This document shows, piece after piece, positions 1 through 8,556 of a stretch of 64,000 nt of DNA (position 1 is the first letter of the stretch; each line of letters opens with the position of its first letter). The position numbers were made by a program, and so were the translations under genes. The notes beneath the pieces were generated by a model that saw only the letters and a list, made by a program, of their open reading frames with translations, was not told the DNA's origin and did no database searches. The stretch spans positions 62,001 through 126,000 of the forward strand of contig CAUFMG010000001.1 of the NCBI GenBank assembly GCA_959026725.1, read 5' to 3'. This DNA comes from an uncultured Collinsella sp. GTDB lineage: Bacteria; Actinomycetota; Coriobacteriia; Coriobacteriales; Coriobacteriaceae.

Positions 1-1
1 C

Positions 2-148
2 GTCAGCGAGCGGCGATCCAGGTGCCCCAGGTTGCCCCGAAACAAGGCGTCCGCTGGGCTTTTGCCCGCGGCGCCGAAGTTGAGGGGCAAGATGGGGTGC
101 TTGGGCGCCGCGCAGCGTCGGCAGTGCCGCCGTTCGTTAGAACGGCGG
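2..148 (-). ncRNA. Structured 3' element, copy 1 (divergent)
   Basis: First of four related elements in the window. The + strand shows CAGCGAGCG (4-12), a long imperfect stem (12-38 pairing with 83-109), an apical hairpin GGGC-TTTT-GCCC (57-68), the exact box CGCGCAGCGTCG (109-120), and a terminal hairpin CCGCCGTTC-GTTA-GAACGGCGG (127-148). The hairpin sits seven bases after the stop of the minus-strand oxidoreductase gene. Stem sequence differs from the other copies but the order and length match. I infer transcription on the minus strand as a 3' UTR; a DNA-level element is also possible. Confidence 0.6.
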
Positions 149-155
149 AACCTCA

Positions 156-2933
156 TTACTTGCGACCGAACTTAATCTTGATGGCGCGCTTGAGCGCGTA
201 CTTGCCCAGGCTTGGGAGCTTTTGCTCGTATTTGACCATCGTGGAGCACTCGGGGCGGTCGCGATCCAGATGGATGGCGTCGAACGCGCACTTGGTGGTG
301 CACAGGCCGCAGCCGATGCACTTGTTGGGGTCGACGATCGAGGCGCCGCAGCCCAGGCAGCGGGCGGTCTCGGCGCGCACCTGCTCCTCGGTAAAGGTCT
401 CAACATACTCGCTAAACGGCGCAGCCTTCTCGCGTTCGCGGTCCACATGCGCAACCTCGCGGCTCGCGTTGTCGTAGCTCTCGAGCACAACGTCGTCGCG
501 ATCGAGCGCGGTGTAGCGGCGCTGATTGCGGCCGATGGTGAGCGTGGAGCCCGGCTGCACAAAGCGATGGATGGACACGGCGGCCTCGTGGCCGGCGGCG
601 ATAGCGTCGATGGCAAAGCTGGGGCCGGTGTAGACGTCGCCGCCCACAAAGATGTCTGGCTCGGCGGTCTGGTAGGTCTGGGGATCGGCAAGGGCACCCT
701 GGCCGCGGCCGAGCTCCACCTTGGAGCCAGCCAGCAGGTCGCCCCACACAATGGACTGGCCGATGGACATGACCACGCGGTCGGCATCGACGCGGCGCAG
801 GTCGTTCTCGTCGTACTCGGGCGCAAAACGGCCCTCGTCGTCAAAAACACGCGTGCAGCGCTTGAAGGTGATGCCGCACACACGACCGGCCTCGTCCAGG
901 TGAACTTCCTTGGGGCCCCAACCGCAGCTGATGTGCGCGCCGTCCTCAACGGCCTCGCGACGCTCCTCCTCGTTGGCGGGCATCTGGGCCTCGCTCTCCA
1001 GGCAGAACATCTCAACGTGCTCGGAACCCAGACGGCAGGCGTTGCGGGCAACGTCGATGGCCACGTTGCCGCCGCCCACCACAATGGTGCGGCCGGACAG
1101 GGTATCGATCTTGCCGCTGTTAACCTCGCGAAGGAAGTCGACGGCCACGGTCACGTCCTCGGCATCCTCGCCCGGAATACCGGCAAGGCGGCCGCCCTGG
1201 CAGCCGATGGCCACGTAAAAGGCCTTAAAGCCCTGCGCGCGCAGCTCGTCGAGCGTCACATCGCGACCGACCTCAACGCCATAGCGGAACTCGGCACCCA
1301 TCAGGCGAATGACCTCGACCTCGGCCTCGATAACATCCTTCTGCAGCTTAAAGCTGGGAATGCCGTAGGTGAGCATGCCGCCCGGGCGCTCATTCTTCTC
1401 GAATACGACGGGCTTGTAGCCCTTCTCGGCCAGGTAGAAAGCGCAGGACAGGCCGGCTGGGCCGGCACCGATAATGGCGATCTTCTGGTCGAAGCCGCCG
1501 GCACGCGTCGGGGTCACCACAGGCGGGACATAGCGGGTCGCGGCATCCAGATCGCGCTGGGCGATGAACTTCTTGACCTCGTCGATAGCCACGGCGGCGT
1601 CCACACGGCCGCGAGTGCAGGCATCCTCACAGCGGCGGTTGCACACACGGCCGCAGATAGCGGGCAGCGGGTTCTCGCGCTTGATGAGTGCCAGCGCCTC
1701 GTCATAGCGACCCTGAGCCGCGAGCTTCAAATAGCCCTGAACGGCAACATGCGCGGGGCAGGCCGTCTTGCAGGGAGCGGTGCCGGACTCGTGCGTCTCG
1801 ATACGGTTATCGTTGCGGTAGTTGGGCGACCACTTGGTGTGGTCCCACTTGGTGGCATCGGGCAGCTCCTGGCGCGGATACTCGGGCACCTGTCCGCCGG
1901 CCTTTTTGCTGCAGAGCTTCTGGCCCAGCTTGGCGGCACCGGCAGGGCACACCTCAACGCAGCGACCGCAGGCCACGCACTTGTCCTTCTCGACCTTGGC
2001 GACATAGGCCGAGCGCGACAGGTTGGGCGTGTTGAACAGCTGCGAGGTGCGCAGGGCATAGCACACGTTGACGTTGCAGTTGCAGATGGCGAAGATCTTG
2101 TTCTCGCCATCGATATTGGTGATCTGGTGCACAAAGCCGTTGTCCTCGGCCTGGCGCAGGATGTCGTAAACCTCGTCGCGGGTCACGTAATGACCACGAT
2201 CGGTCTCGACCACGTAGTCGGCCATATCGCCCACGGCGATGCACCAATCGGCCGGGTCGTCGGCGCAGCCCTCGCCCATCACGCGACGGCTCGCGCGGCA
2301 GCTGCAGGTGCTGGCAGCATACTTACCCTCGTATTTGTCGAGCCAGTGCTCGATATGCTCAATAGGCACCGAGGTGCTCGCGGCGTCAATGGCCTTCTCG
2401 ACCGGAATGACGTGCATGCCGATACCGGCGCCTCCGGGCGGCACCATCGGAGTGGCCTTGGACAGCGGTCCCTTGGACGCCTGCTCAAAGAACTTGGCAT
2501 AGACCGGGTGCTCCTCGAGCTGGCCCACGCGCATGTTGAGGAACTCGGCGGAACCCGGCACCAGCATGGGCAGCACCCACTGCTTGGCGCGCTCGGGGTT
2601 TTCCCAGTTGTACTCGAGCAGACCCGTGTAGCTCATGTCGTCGAGCATCTTCTCGATATCGGCTTCGGACATGCCGGTGAGCTTGACCATCTCGGGCAGC
2701 GTATAGGGGCGGCGCATCTTCATCTTGCAGAGCACTTCGGCCTGCTCGTCGGTTGCAGCCTCGGCAAACGACCAGTACTCGTAGCCCAGCAGCTCATCGC
2801 GATGCAGCAGACGGTTGGTGCAGTGCTCGCACAACTTGACGATGGCCTCGCGCGGATGCTCCGGCAGCGGCGGCACGAACTCCGAACCGATGTCGGGCTC
2901 GGTGTAGCTAATCCCCGGTCCGTTGAGAATCAT
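156..2933 (-). CDS. Multi-cluster Fe-S/FAD NAD(P)-dependent oxidoreductase
   Basis: A 925-residue cytoplasmic electron-transfer flavoprotein related to the small subunit of glutamate synthase and dihydropyrimidine dehydrogenase. In order: an N-terminal region with CEHC (35-38) and a wHTH-like stretch (75-110); a CSCR domain with further cysteines (210-231); a [4Fe-4S] motif CVACGRCVEVCP (319-330); a Fer4_20-type double-cluster domain (388-440); an FAD Rossmann motif GAGPAG (489-494); an NAD(P) motif GGGNVA; and a C-terminal CIGCGLCTTKC ferredoxin motif. The ATG at 2933 has AGAAGGGA upstream, so longer upstream starts are not used. The gene is divergent from a TetR regulator across a 189-bp region with palindromic sites. 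The substrate cannot be read from sequence; NAD(P)H-linked anaerobic electron transfer is inferred. Confidence 0.85.
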   Translation of the reverse strand: MILNGPGISYTEPDIGSEFVPPLPEHPREAIVKLCEHCTNRLLHRDELLGYEYWSFAEAATDEQAEVLCKMKMRRPYTLPEMVKLTGMSEADIEKMLDDMSYTGLLEYNWENPERAKQWVLPMLVPGSAEFLNMRVGQLEEHPVYAKFFEQASKGPLSKATPMVPPGGAGIGMHVIPVEKAIDAASTSVPIEHIEHWLDKYEGKYAASTCSCRASRRVMGEGCADDPADWCIAVGDMADYVVETDRGHYVTRDEVYDILRQAEDNGFVHQITNIDGENKIFAICNCNVNVCYALRTSQLFNTPNLSRSAYVAKVEKDKCVACGRCVEVCPAGAAKLGQKLCSKKAGGQVPEYPRQELPDATKWDHTKWSPNYRNDNRIETHESGTAPCKTACPAHVAVQGYLKLAAQGRYDEALALIKRENPLPAICGRVCNRRCEDACTRGRVDAAVAIDEVKKFIAQRDLDAATRYVPPVVTPTRAGGFDQKIAIIGAGPAGLSCAFYLAEKGYKPVVFEKNERPGGMLTYGIPSFKLQKDVIEAEVEVIRLMGAEFRYGVEVGRDVTLDELRAQGFKAFYVAIGCQGGRLAGIPGEDAEDVTVAVDFLREVNSGKIDTLSGRTIVVGGGNVAIDVARNACRLGSEHVEMFCLESEAQMPANEEERREAVEDGAHISCGWGPKEVHLDEAGRVCGITFKRCTRVFDDEGRFAPEYDENDLRRVDADRVVMSIGQSIVWGDLLAGSKVELGRGQGALADPQTYQTAEPDIFVGGDVYTGPSFAIDAIAAGHEAAVSIHRFVQPGSTLTIGRNQRRYTALDRDDVVLESYDNASREVAHVDREREKAAPFSEYVETFTEEQVRAETARCLGCGASIVDPNKCIGCGLCTTKCAFDAIHLDRDRPECSTMVKYEQKLPSLGKYALKRAIKIKFGRK

Positions 2934-3026
2934 GGTTGTCCCTTCTCTTGCCACAGCCCGGCGGGACCGCGGCACCCCTCTTTTTTTGCAGGCCGGGCAT
3001 GCCCCCATGCCGTTCACCCGCCATTG

Positions 3027-3064
3027 TTGACATTGTGTCAAAAATAGTATTGACGAACCGTCAA
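3027..3064. promoter_or_regulatory. Paired TetR operator candidates
   Basis: Two 15-bp palindromes, TTGAC-N5-GTCAA, lie at 3027-3041 and 3050-3064, 23 bp apart (about two helical turns), between the oxidoreductase gene and the TetR gene. A weaker related half site (CGAACGGTCA) follows near 3083-3092. The likely ligand is the product of the adjacent TetR gene. Confidence 0.65.
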
Positions 3065-3122
3065 CAATATTCAAGACTGTTAGGCGAACGGTCAGGCAAA
3101 AGAGGATGAAAGGCGGCAAAAC

Positions 3123-3785
3123 ATGGGCAACAACACAGCAGGTACCTCTGTGGTCGATGCCGTCCCCGCATCCGATAGCGCGGCAAAGCGCCTGACGGGC
3201 GACGAACGCCGTCGCGAGATCCTCGATGCCGTGCGCACCGTAAGCTCCGAGCTGGGCGTGTCCCACCTATCGGTATCGGCCGTGACAAAGCGAGCCGGTT
3301 GCACGCGCTCGCTGTTCTACCACTACTTCGCCGACATGGACGCCGCCGTCACCGCCGTCATGGACGAGGCAATCGACGGTTTTATCTCCGAGCTCGAGCA
3401 GTGGAATGCCAACCGCACCGTCGGTGATATCGAGGGCGCGCTCGACACCGTCGCCCCGCTCTTTAAGCGCCTGGTCGCCAGCGGCCACGAACTGCCGCAC
3501 ACTCTAACCTCCAACAGCGGCGCGCTCTACGGCGGCTTTTTGCACAACGTGGTCCAGCGTGTGGCGCAGTATATCTGCGACACCACCGTGGTGGATTTTG
3601 TCGCCCACCACGAGCTGCGCATCGACCATGTCTACGAAACGTTCTACACCCTCATCATGGGGTTGTTGATGTATATCCGCACGCACCCCGATGTGCCCGA
3701 CGAGACAGTCAAGGAAATCATCGCCTCGACACTCCACATCGAGGGCTATACCGCCAAGTATCCGGAGCGCAAGCCCCAGGACTGA
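3123..3785 (+). CDS. TetR/AcrR family transcriptional regulator
   Basis: A 220-residue one-component regulator. After a flexible tail of about 25 residues comes a TetR HTH (about 28-75): RREILDAVRTVSSELGVSHLSVSAVTKRAGCTRSLFYHYFADMDA has the typical recognition-helix ending in FYHYF. The rest is a helical ligand-binding domain with no recognisable signature. An AAAGGCGG stretch precedes the ATG. It lies between the divergent oxidoreductase and the DUF5692-like gene, 63 bp from the latter, so it may control both directions through the palindromes at 3027-3064. The inducer is unknown. Confidence 0.9.
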   Translation: MGNNTAGTSVVDAVPASDSAAKRLTGDERRREILDAVRTVSSELGVSHLSVSAVTKRAGCTRSLFYHYFADMDAAVTAVMDEAIDGFISELEQWNANRTVGDIEGALDTVAPLFKRLVASGHELPHTLTSNSGALYGGFLHNVVQRVAQYICDTTVVDFVAHHELRIDHVYETFYTLIMGLLMYIRTHPDVPDETVKEIIASTLHIEGYTAKYPERKPQD

Positions 3786-3848
3786 CGACATTTGGCCAAA
3801 CTGCCCGCGATCAGAAGAGGGGCCGCGGGCGTGTGAAAGGAGAGCAGC

Positions 3849-4856
3849 ATGCTGTTCGATGTTTGGGGTAGCGATACCCTTATCCACTGGGCCGGCTGGG
3901 CCATGGTCTTTATTGGCCTGATCGTGCTCAACGAGGTCGGCCGCCGCACCAAGCTGGGCGCGGCCATCATCTTTGGCGTGGCTCCGCTGGCCATGACCAT
4001 CTACTGCGTCGCCATCGCCGTCGGCGTTTCGCAGGGTGCCGAGTGGGCGCTCACCAACCCCACCCATGTGTACCAGAACAGCTGGTTCCACTACGCCAAG
4101 GTCTACGCGGCGTTGGCCGGTTGCTGGGGCTTCATCGCCATTAAGTATCAGTGGGGCAAGATCGGCAAGGCGCATTGGTTCCGTGCGTGGCCGTTTGTGA
4201 TCGTCGCCATCAACATCATGATTGCCGTCGTGTCCGACTTCGAGAGCGCCTACCACTTCTTTGTCCTGGGCGAGTCCACCTGGGTCACCTCCGAAGGTGC
4301 TACGCAGCTGGCCGGCTGGAACAACGTGTTCAACGGCATCGCCGGTATCATCAACATCTTCTGCATGACCGGTTGGTGGAGCGTCTACGCCTCCGAGGAT
4401 CAAACCGACATGCTGTGGCCCGACATGACCTGGGTCTACATCATCGCCTACGACATCTGGAACTTCTGCTACACCTACAACTGCCTGCCCACCCATTCCT
4501 GGTTCTGCGGCTTTGCGCTGCTGCTGGCCCCCACCGTGGCGGCCTTTATCTGGAACAAGGGCGGCTGGATCCAGAACCGTGCCTTTACCCTGGCCATTTG
4601 GTGCATGTTTGCCCAGGTGTTCCCCTACTTCCAGGAGGAGTCCATCTTTGTGACGCACTCCACGCTCGACGCTGGCGCCGCCACCGCGGTCTCGATTGTC
4701 GCGCTGATCGCCAACATCGCCGCCATCATCTACATCGCCTACCGCGCCAAGAAGCTCGGCCGCAACCCCTACAAGCAGGATGTATTTGAGGGCACCAGCG
4801 ATTGGGAGAAGGCCACCGCTCGCCGCGCCAAGGTGGACTACGCTCACGCCGAGTAA
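3849..4856 (+). CDS. DUF5692-like multi-pass membrane protein
   Basis: A 335-residue integral membrane protein with about ten hydrophobic segments, rich in Trp, Tyr and Phe (for example the WAGWAMVFIGLIVLNEVG and LAGWNNVFNGIAGIINIF stretches) and a basic C-terminal tail. I recognise it as resembling the DUF5692 family, which has no established function. The start is well supported by AAAGGAG seven bases before the ATG. It follows the TetR gene by 63 bp in the same direction and ends at a strong terminator (4926-4965), so the two probably form one transcription unit. Polar and aromatic residues inside the helices suggest a channel, transporter or sensor, but that is only inference. Confidence 0.75.
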   Translation: MLFDVWGSDTLIHWAGWAMVFIGLIVLNEVGRRTKLGAAIIFGVAPLAMTIYCVAIAVGVSQGAEWALTNPTHVYQNSWFHYAKVYAALAGCWGFIAIKYQWGKIGKAHWFRAWPFVIVAINIMIAVVSDFESAYHFFVLGESTWVTSEGATQLAGWNNVFNGIAGIINIFCMTGWWSVYASEDQTDMLWPDMTWVYIIAYDIWNFCYTYNCLPTHSWFCGFALLLAPTVAAFIWNKGGWIQNRAFTLAIWCMFAQVFPYFQEESIFVTHSTLDAGAATAVSIVALIANIAAIIYIAYRAKKLGRNPYKQDVFEGTSDWEKATARRAKVDYAHAE

Positions 4857-4925
4857 CGTATTTGCCGTCATGGGCGCCTGGGGCTAGGCCTGCTTGTCAG
4901 GCGTTTTAACCCCATGCTTCACAGA

Positions 4926-4965
4926 GCCCCCGGAAAGCGTTTCGTTCGCTTTCCGGGGGCTTTTT
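4926..4965 (+). terminator. Rho-independent terminator
   Basis: A 14-bp GC-rich stem, GCCCCCGGAAAGCG paired with CGCTTTCCGGGGGC, with a 7-base loop and a TTTTT tail. It closes the TetR/DUF5692-like transcription unit. Confidence 0.92.
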
Positions 4966-5086
4966 GCTGTTGCGCGTGTGTTCAGAAAATAACGTACCTA
5001 AAAATACGGATTTCCCATCGCATGGCAGCTCTATATGGCCCCGTTTTTGGGTACATTGTTGAGCCGATATCGAACTTGGGGGATGT

Positions 5087-6613
5087 ATGAGTGACGAGAC
5101 ACGCGGCCGCGAGGATGCGGCCCAAGATGCACAGGCGTGTGCCGAGGCCTTGGAGAGCCTTGACCGAGTCGCGGTAGGAGACATCGCGCTTGAGGAGGAG
5201 TTCGACGACACACAGGACCATGCGCCGGGCGAGGAAGTCGAAGGCGCGATTAAAATCGATGAGGGTGAAAGCAATATCGAGCGCGCCCAGGATAAAGCGC
5301 GCATCGAGGATGCCGAAGTTGAGGTCGCAGACGAAGCCAAAGCCGAGGGGCAGTCGGAATCCGACACAAGCGAGGCGACCATGCTGCTCGGCGACCTGCC
5401 GGCCGATGATTCGCTGACGCGCGAGCTCCCCGGCCTGGGTTCTGCGCCAGCTGTCGACGAGACCATCGCCATGGGCGATATCCCCCTGCCGTCCGTTCCC
5501 TCGGCACGCGAAGCCCAAGGTCGCCGTCGCAAGATGTCTCCCAAGCGTCGCAATTTGATGATTGCCGGCGTCGTGGCGATCGCGTTGGTCGCCGGTGGCG
5601 CAGGATATGCCGCATGGAACGGATACCGGCAAGAGCAGGCCGCCGCTGTTGCCGCGAACGCGCATACCATGATGTCGGTGCAAATCGGCGTACGTGCCGC
5701 GGGGCTCGACTGTTCGACCGGCTCTAAGATCCCCGTGCAGGTGAGCGGTCAGGATTCTGATGGCTCTTCTGTGAGCGAAACGCTCTACGTGGACGAGCAT
5801 GGCCGCGGCATCAAGCTGCTGCCTGGCGACTACACGCTCTCCATCGCTGCCTCCCCCATCGCGGCCGACGGCACCATCTACACCGTCCCAACAACCAAGG
5901 CCCAGGTTACGGTAAAGAGTGATGGGCAGGACCTGCGCGACCAGGCCAGCTTTAAGTTCAAGGTGCCCGCGTCCGATACGGTGACCGATGACCAAATTGA
6001 TGCCGCCGCCAAGTATGCCGAGGAGGGCGGGGTGAGCTCAGCCGCGGTCGCCAAGGTGCTGCAGCAGGCAGCGACCACGCGCCGCGACGCCGCTGTCAGC
6101 GCCGTGAGCCCACGCGAGGCGCAGGCCGCCCGCGACGCCGACGCTCGGCATAAGGCAACCGACCTGTATCAGCTCGATATTCCCGTTGAGTGGTATGGCA
6201 AGGTCGCGACGTGGCAAAACGGCAACACGCTGTGCATTTATCTGGCGGGCGATACCAATACGCCGCTCGTGACACTTGTCGCCGTGCGCGACGGCGAGAG
6301 CTTTACGCCCGACGACGGCAATACGGTTTTGGGAACGGCCAGCCTGGGCAACGGCTACACCGTCTACGCGAGCGGCCCCGTCTATCCGTATGTGGTAGCA
6401 CAGACCATCAACGGGCGCACGCAGGACCCCGTATCCACCTACCCCATGGATCAGGCGATCGAGTTGGTCGAGCTCACAACCGGCAACCGCTATACCTACA
6501 GCCAGATCAAAAACGTGCTGGTCGGCAAGGACGGCAAGGCCGACGCCGCCACCAAACTCGAGACCGACTACCTCGCCCAGATTCTGATGCCGAGCATCAA
6601 AGCCCAAGACTAG
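5087..6613 (+). CDS. Membrane-anchored surface protein of unknown function
   Basis: A 508-residue protein with three parts. Residues 1-145 are cytoplasmic, acidic and low-complexity (many Glu/Asp/Ala). Residues about 146-170 are a basic stop-transfer stretch (RRRKMSPKRR) and one transmembrane helix (LMIAGVVAIALVAGGAGYAAW). The remaining 330 residues are extracellular and include an Ig-like or carboxypeptidase-regulatory-like stretch (IPVQVSGQDSDG, then LPGDYTLSIAASPI). The topology suggests a type II envelope protein. It stands alone between terminators and I do not recognise a family. Two ATGs lie four bases apart (5083 and 5087); only 5087 is in frame. Confidence 0.8.
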   Translation: MSDETRGREDAAQDAQACAEALESLDRVAVGDIALEEEFDDTQDHAPGEEVEGAIKIDEGESNIERAQDKARIEDAEVEVADEAKAEGQSESDTSEATMLLGDLPADDSLTRELPGLGSAPAVDETIAMGDIPLPSVPSAREAQGRRRKMSPKRRNLMIAGVVAIALVAGGAGYAAWNGYRQEQAAAVAANAHTMMSVQIGVRAAGLDCSTGSKIPVQVSGQDSDGSSVSETLYVDEHGRGIKLLPGDYTLSIAASPIAADGTIYTVPTTKAQVTVKSDGQDLRDQASFKFKVPASDTVTDDQIDAAAKYAEEGGVSSAAVAKVLQQAATTRRDAAVSAVSPREAQAARDADARHKATDLYQLDIPVEWYGKVATWQNGNTLCIYLAGDTNTPLVTLVAVRDGESFTPDDGNTVLGTASLGNGYTVYASGPVYPYVVAQTINGRTQDPVSTYPMDQAIELVELTTGNRYTYSQIKNVLVGKDGKADAATKLETDYLAQILMPSIKAQD

Positions 6614-6648
6614 CCGGGCGCATCATGGTGCTCCCCAACCGTGATAAA

Positions 6649-6670
6649 GGGGCCAGGAGGTCCTGGCCCC
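6649..6670. terminator. Bidirectional terminator-like hairpin
   Basis: A perfect 10-bp stem, GGGGCCAGGA paired with TCCTGGCCCC, with a 2-base loop, lies between convergent genes ending at 6613 and 6687. A short TTT follows on the minus strand only, so it probably acts mainly for the ATPase gene. Confidence 0.6.
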
Positions 6671-6686
6671 ACAGATCCGTAGATGA

Positions 6687-8039
6687 TTAGGCAAGGAGCC
6701 ACTTCCATGCGGGCACAACGTGTACCGCACCGTGCTCGCATGGAATATCGGCCTGCTCATCCATGGTAACGATTGCCGACTCGCCAAGATCGAACTGGGC
6801 CATCGAGGCATCAAGCGCGGCAATTTCGCGCTCGCGCGTTTTCTCACTTGCCATATCCACACTCACCTGAATCAGGCTATAAGCCCGCATGAGAAGTGCG
6901 TCCCCAGCCACAAAGTCCACCTCATGGCTTTTGCTCTTCTCTTTGATCAGCAGGCGGCAGACCGAGCCGGTCCTCACCGCGGGAGTCCTTCTTCTTAGCG
7001 CATTGAACACTGCGGTCTCGAGCCTCTGGCCCTGGTCCAATGCTGATGCGGGAGAGAATGCTCCAAACATCGCAGGGTCGACAGCGTAGACCTTAGACGC
7101 AGACCGCATGTTATTTGCCAATGAACGCGTGAACTCCGGCACAGAAAATAACAGGTAGGCATCCTCATAATACTCAAGTAAATCGCTGAGCGAATTACGA
7201 CTGACGGGTATCTGTCTGCTCTTGAACTCGTTGTACACTTTGTTCACTGACAGCTCTCGTCCCGAAGATGCCATACACCGCGTCAAGAACAGCGATGCCA
7301 GGCGAGGGTTCTTGACGTCGTAACGCTCAATGACGTCCATAGCGACCGTTCGCGAAGCATATTCCTGTAGCAGCTGAATCGCGTCTGCGGGCGTCTGCTC
7401 AAGCGTCGCGATGAATCCCCCTCGTTCAAGATATCCGATCAGATGATATCGAAGCAGCGCTGCATCGCTTGGGGAAAAGGTCGCATCTGGCTCGAAAACG
7501 CTCCCCGTCTTATATCGAACGTATTCCGAAAAACTCAACGGAAAAAGCTCTCGTATAAGAGAACGACCCCTGAACTCGCTCTTAAGTTCTGAGGACAGCA
7601 TCTTAGAAGAGGATCCCGTCACATAGACGGTCGCTTTCTCCGTATCGACTACACGCCGCAGAAACGCACCCCATTCGGGAATTTCCTGGATCTCGTCAAA
7701 GAAAATGTAAGCGCCCTCGGTTCGAGCAGCAGGATGCAGCGCATAGAACGTGTCAAGCACGTCCGCCAGCAGCGATGGCTCATACGGGCGCAAGCGCTCG
7801 TCCTCAAAATTAAAGTAAAGCATCCGGTCAAGCTCGACGCCCCGGCCCTGAAGCCGCTGCATCTCCTGATACAGGCGATACGTCTTTCCACAACGGCGGG
7901 CCCCCACAACCACATTTACGATGTTGTCGCGCTTTGGCTTCTGTGGGTTTCCCAGATCAAGGTCTCGCTCAAAGACCTGCGGAACTCCCTGCTGCTCAAA
8001 GTCCTTTATTTTCTGGGCTACCAAGTCGTTGAATGCCAT
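6687..8039 (-). CDS. AAA_14/DUF4143 family ATPase
   Basis: A 450-residue protein of the widespread ATPase family with an N-terminal AAA_14 domain and a C-terminal DUF4143 domain. The P-loop is VVGARRCGKTY (about 45-55), a family variant of Walker A; Walker B is AYIFFDEIQEI; a sensor-like YVTGSSSKML follows. The C-terminal half carries a DEVD-like nuclease-fold segment (SHEVDFVAG). The family is often single-copy, accessory and of unresolved function. The ATG has GGAGAAT just upstream. The gene is AT-richer than its neighbours and has its own promoter inside a long inverted repeat (8047-8108), which suggests independent acquisition and autoregulation. Confidence 0.85.
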   Translation of the reverse strand: MAFNDLVAQKIKDFEQQGVPQVFERDLDLGNPQKPKRDNIVNVVVGARRCGKTYRLYQEMQRLQGRGVELDRMLYFNFEDERLRPYEPSLLADVLDTFYALHPAARTEGAYIFFDEIQEIPEWGAFLRRVVDTEKATVYVTGSSSKMLSSELKSEFRGRSLIRELFPLSFSEYVRYKTGSVFEPDATFSPSDAALLRYHLIGYLERGGFIATLEQTPADAIQLLQEYASRTVAMDVIERYDVKNPRLASLFLTRCMASSGRELSVNKVYNEFKSRQIPVSRNSLSDLLEYYEDAYLLFSVPEFTRSLANNMRSASKVYAVDPAMFGAFSPASALDQGQRLETAVFNALRRRTPAVRTGSVCRLLIKEKSKSHEVDFVAGDALLMRAYSLIQVSVDMASEKTREREIAALDASMAQFDLGESAIVTMDEQADIPCEHGAVHVVPAWKWLLA

Positions 8040-8046
8040 GATTCTC

Positions 8047-8108
8047 CAATCTTGCTCTCTAGCTAATCAAGATTATACTGTTTCTTGATTAGCTGGAAAG
8101 CAAGATTG
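8047..8108 (-). promoter_or_regulatory. Inverted repeat containing the ATPase promoter
   Basis: Two 26-base arms (8047-8072 and 8083-8108) pair through CAATCTTGCT/AGCAAGATTG and AGCTAATCAAGA/TCTTGATTAGCT, with a 4-base mismatch and a 10-base centre. On the minus strand a TATAAT -10 box falls at 8077-8072, about 33 bases before the ATG. More CTTGATTA copies follow at 8117-8124. The layout suggests an operator over the core promoter. Confidence 0.65.
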
Positions 8109-8190
8109 CGTGTAACTTGATTAATGATTAAGCAAGTTTTCTCTTTCTGTCCCGAAGGATGTCGAGCGGTTGAGGAGGCAAACACGAACG

Positions 8191-8229
8191 CCTCTAGCCG
8201 ACAGAAACGCGCGGCTCCGTCAGCTAGAG
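8191..8229. repeat. Short inverted repeat between genes
   Basis: CCTCTAGC and GCTAGAGG flank about 23 bases, close to the end of the small acidic ORF at 8238. There is no T tract, so a terminator function is uncertain. Confidence 0.35.
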
Positions 8230-8237
8230 GACGTTTC

Positions 8238-8423
8238 CTAGTTCCACGGGTCGGCTTCGAACATCGGCTCGCGCTCGGGGCGGCGATCGCTGTAGGGATC
8301 GTAGCCGTCGTCGTCCTCGTTCTCGGCACGGATGTAGGGGTCGCGCGGCTTGGGCGCGGGTTTGGGTGCGAGCTTGGGTGCGGCATCGGTCGCCGGCGTA
8401 TTCGTCTTGTTCTTGTCTATCAT
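8238..8423 (-). CDS. Small acidic Pro/Lys-rich protein (61 aa)
   Basis: A 61-residue hydrophilic protein with no recognisable family. It opens with a polar stretch (MIDKNKTNT), continues with a Pro-Ala-Lys repeat (KLAPKPAPKPR) and ends with an Asp/Glu/Tyr-rich tail (DDDGYDPYSDRRPE, FEADPWN). The start at 8423 was chosen because AAGGAG lies eight bases upstream, whereas an in-frame ATG two codons earlier sits too close to it. Composition suggests a disordered protein. It lies between the ATPase promoter region and the clpB terminator. Confidence 0.55.
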   Translation of the reverse strand: MIDKNKTNTPATDAAPKLAPKPAPKPRDPYIRAENEDDDGYDPYSDRRPEREPMFEADPWN

Positions 8424-8475
8424 CTGCATAGCTCCTTGCCATGTACTCACGTTCAACACCATCGATTGTCGCACG

Positions 8476-8510
8476 AAAAAGGGCGGCGGACCCAATTGGA
8501 TCCGCCGCCC
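8476..8510 (-). terminator. clpB terminator
   Basis: A 10-bp stem, GGGCGGCGGA paired with TCCGCCGCCC, with a TTTTT tail on the minus strand, 47 bases after the clpB stop. Confidence 0.9.
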
Positions 8511-8556
8511 TTGGCGTTTGGAGACGACTGGCAGATTTTAAGGCATGTCCCAAAAT

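Noticed and set aside
222..3047. Long plus-strand open frame opposite the oxidoreductase
   Set aside because: It is antisense to a gene with clear Fe-S and FAD motifs; such long frames arise from GC-rich codon bias.
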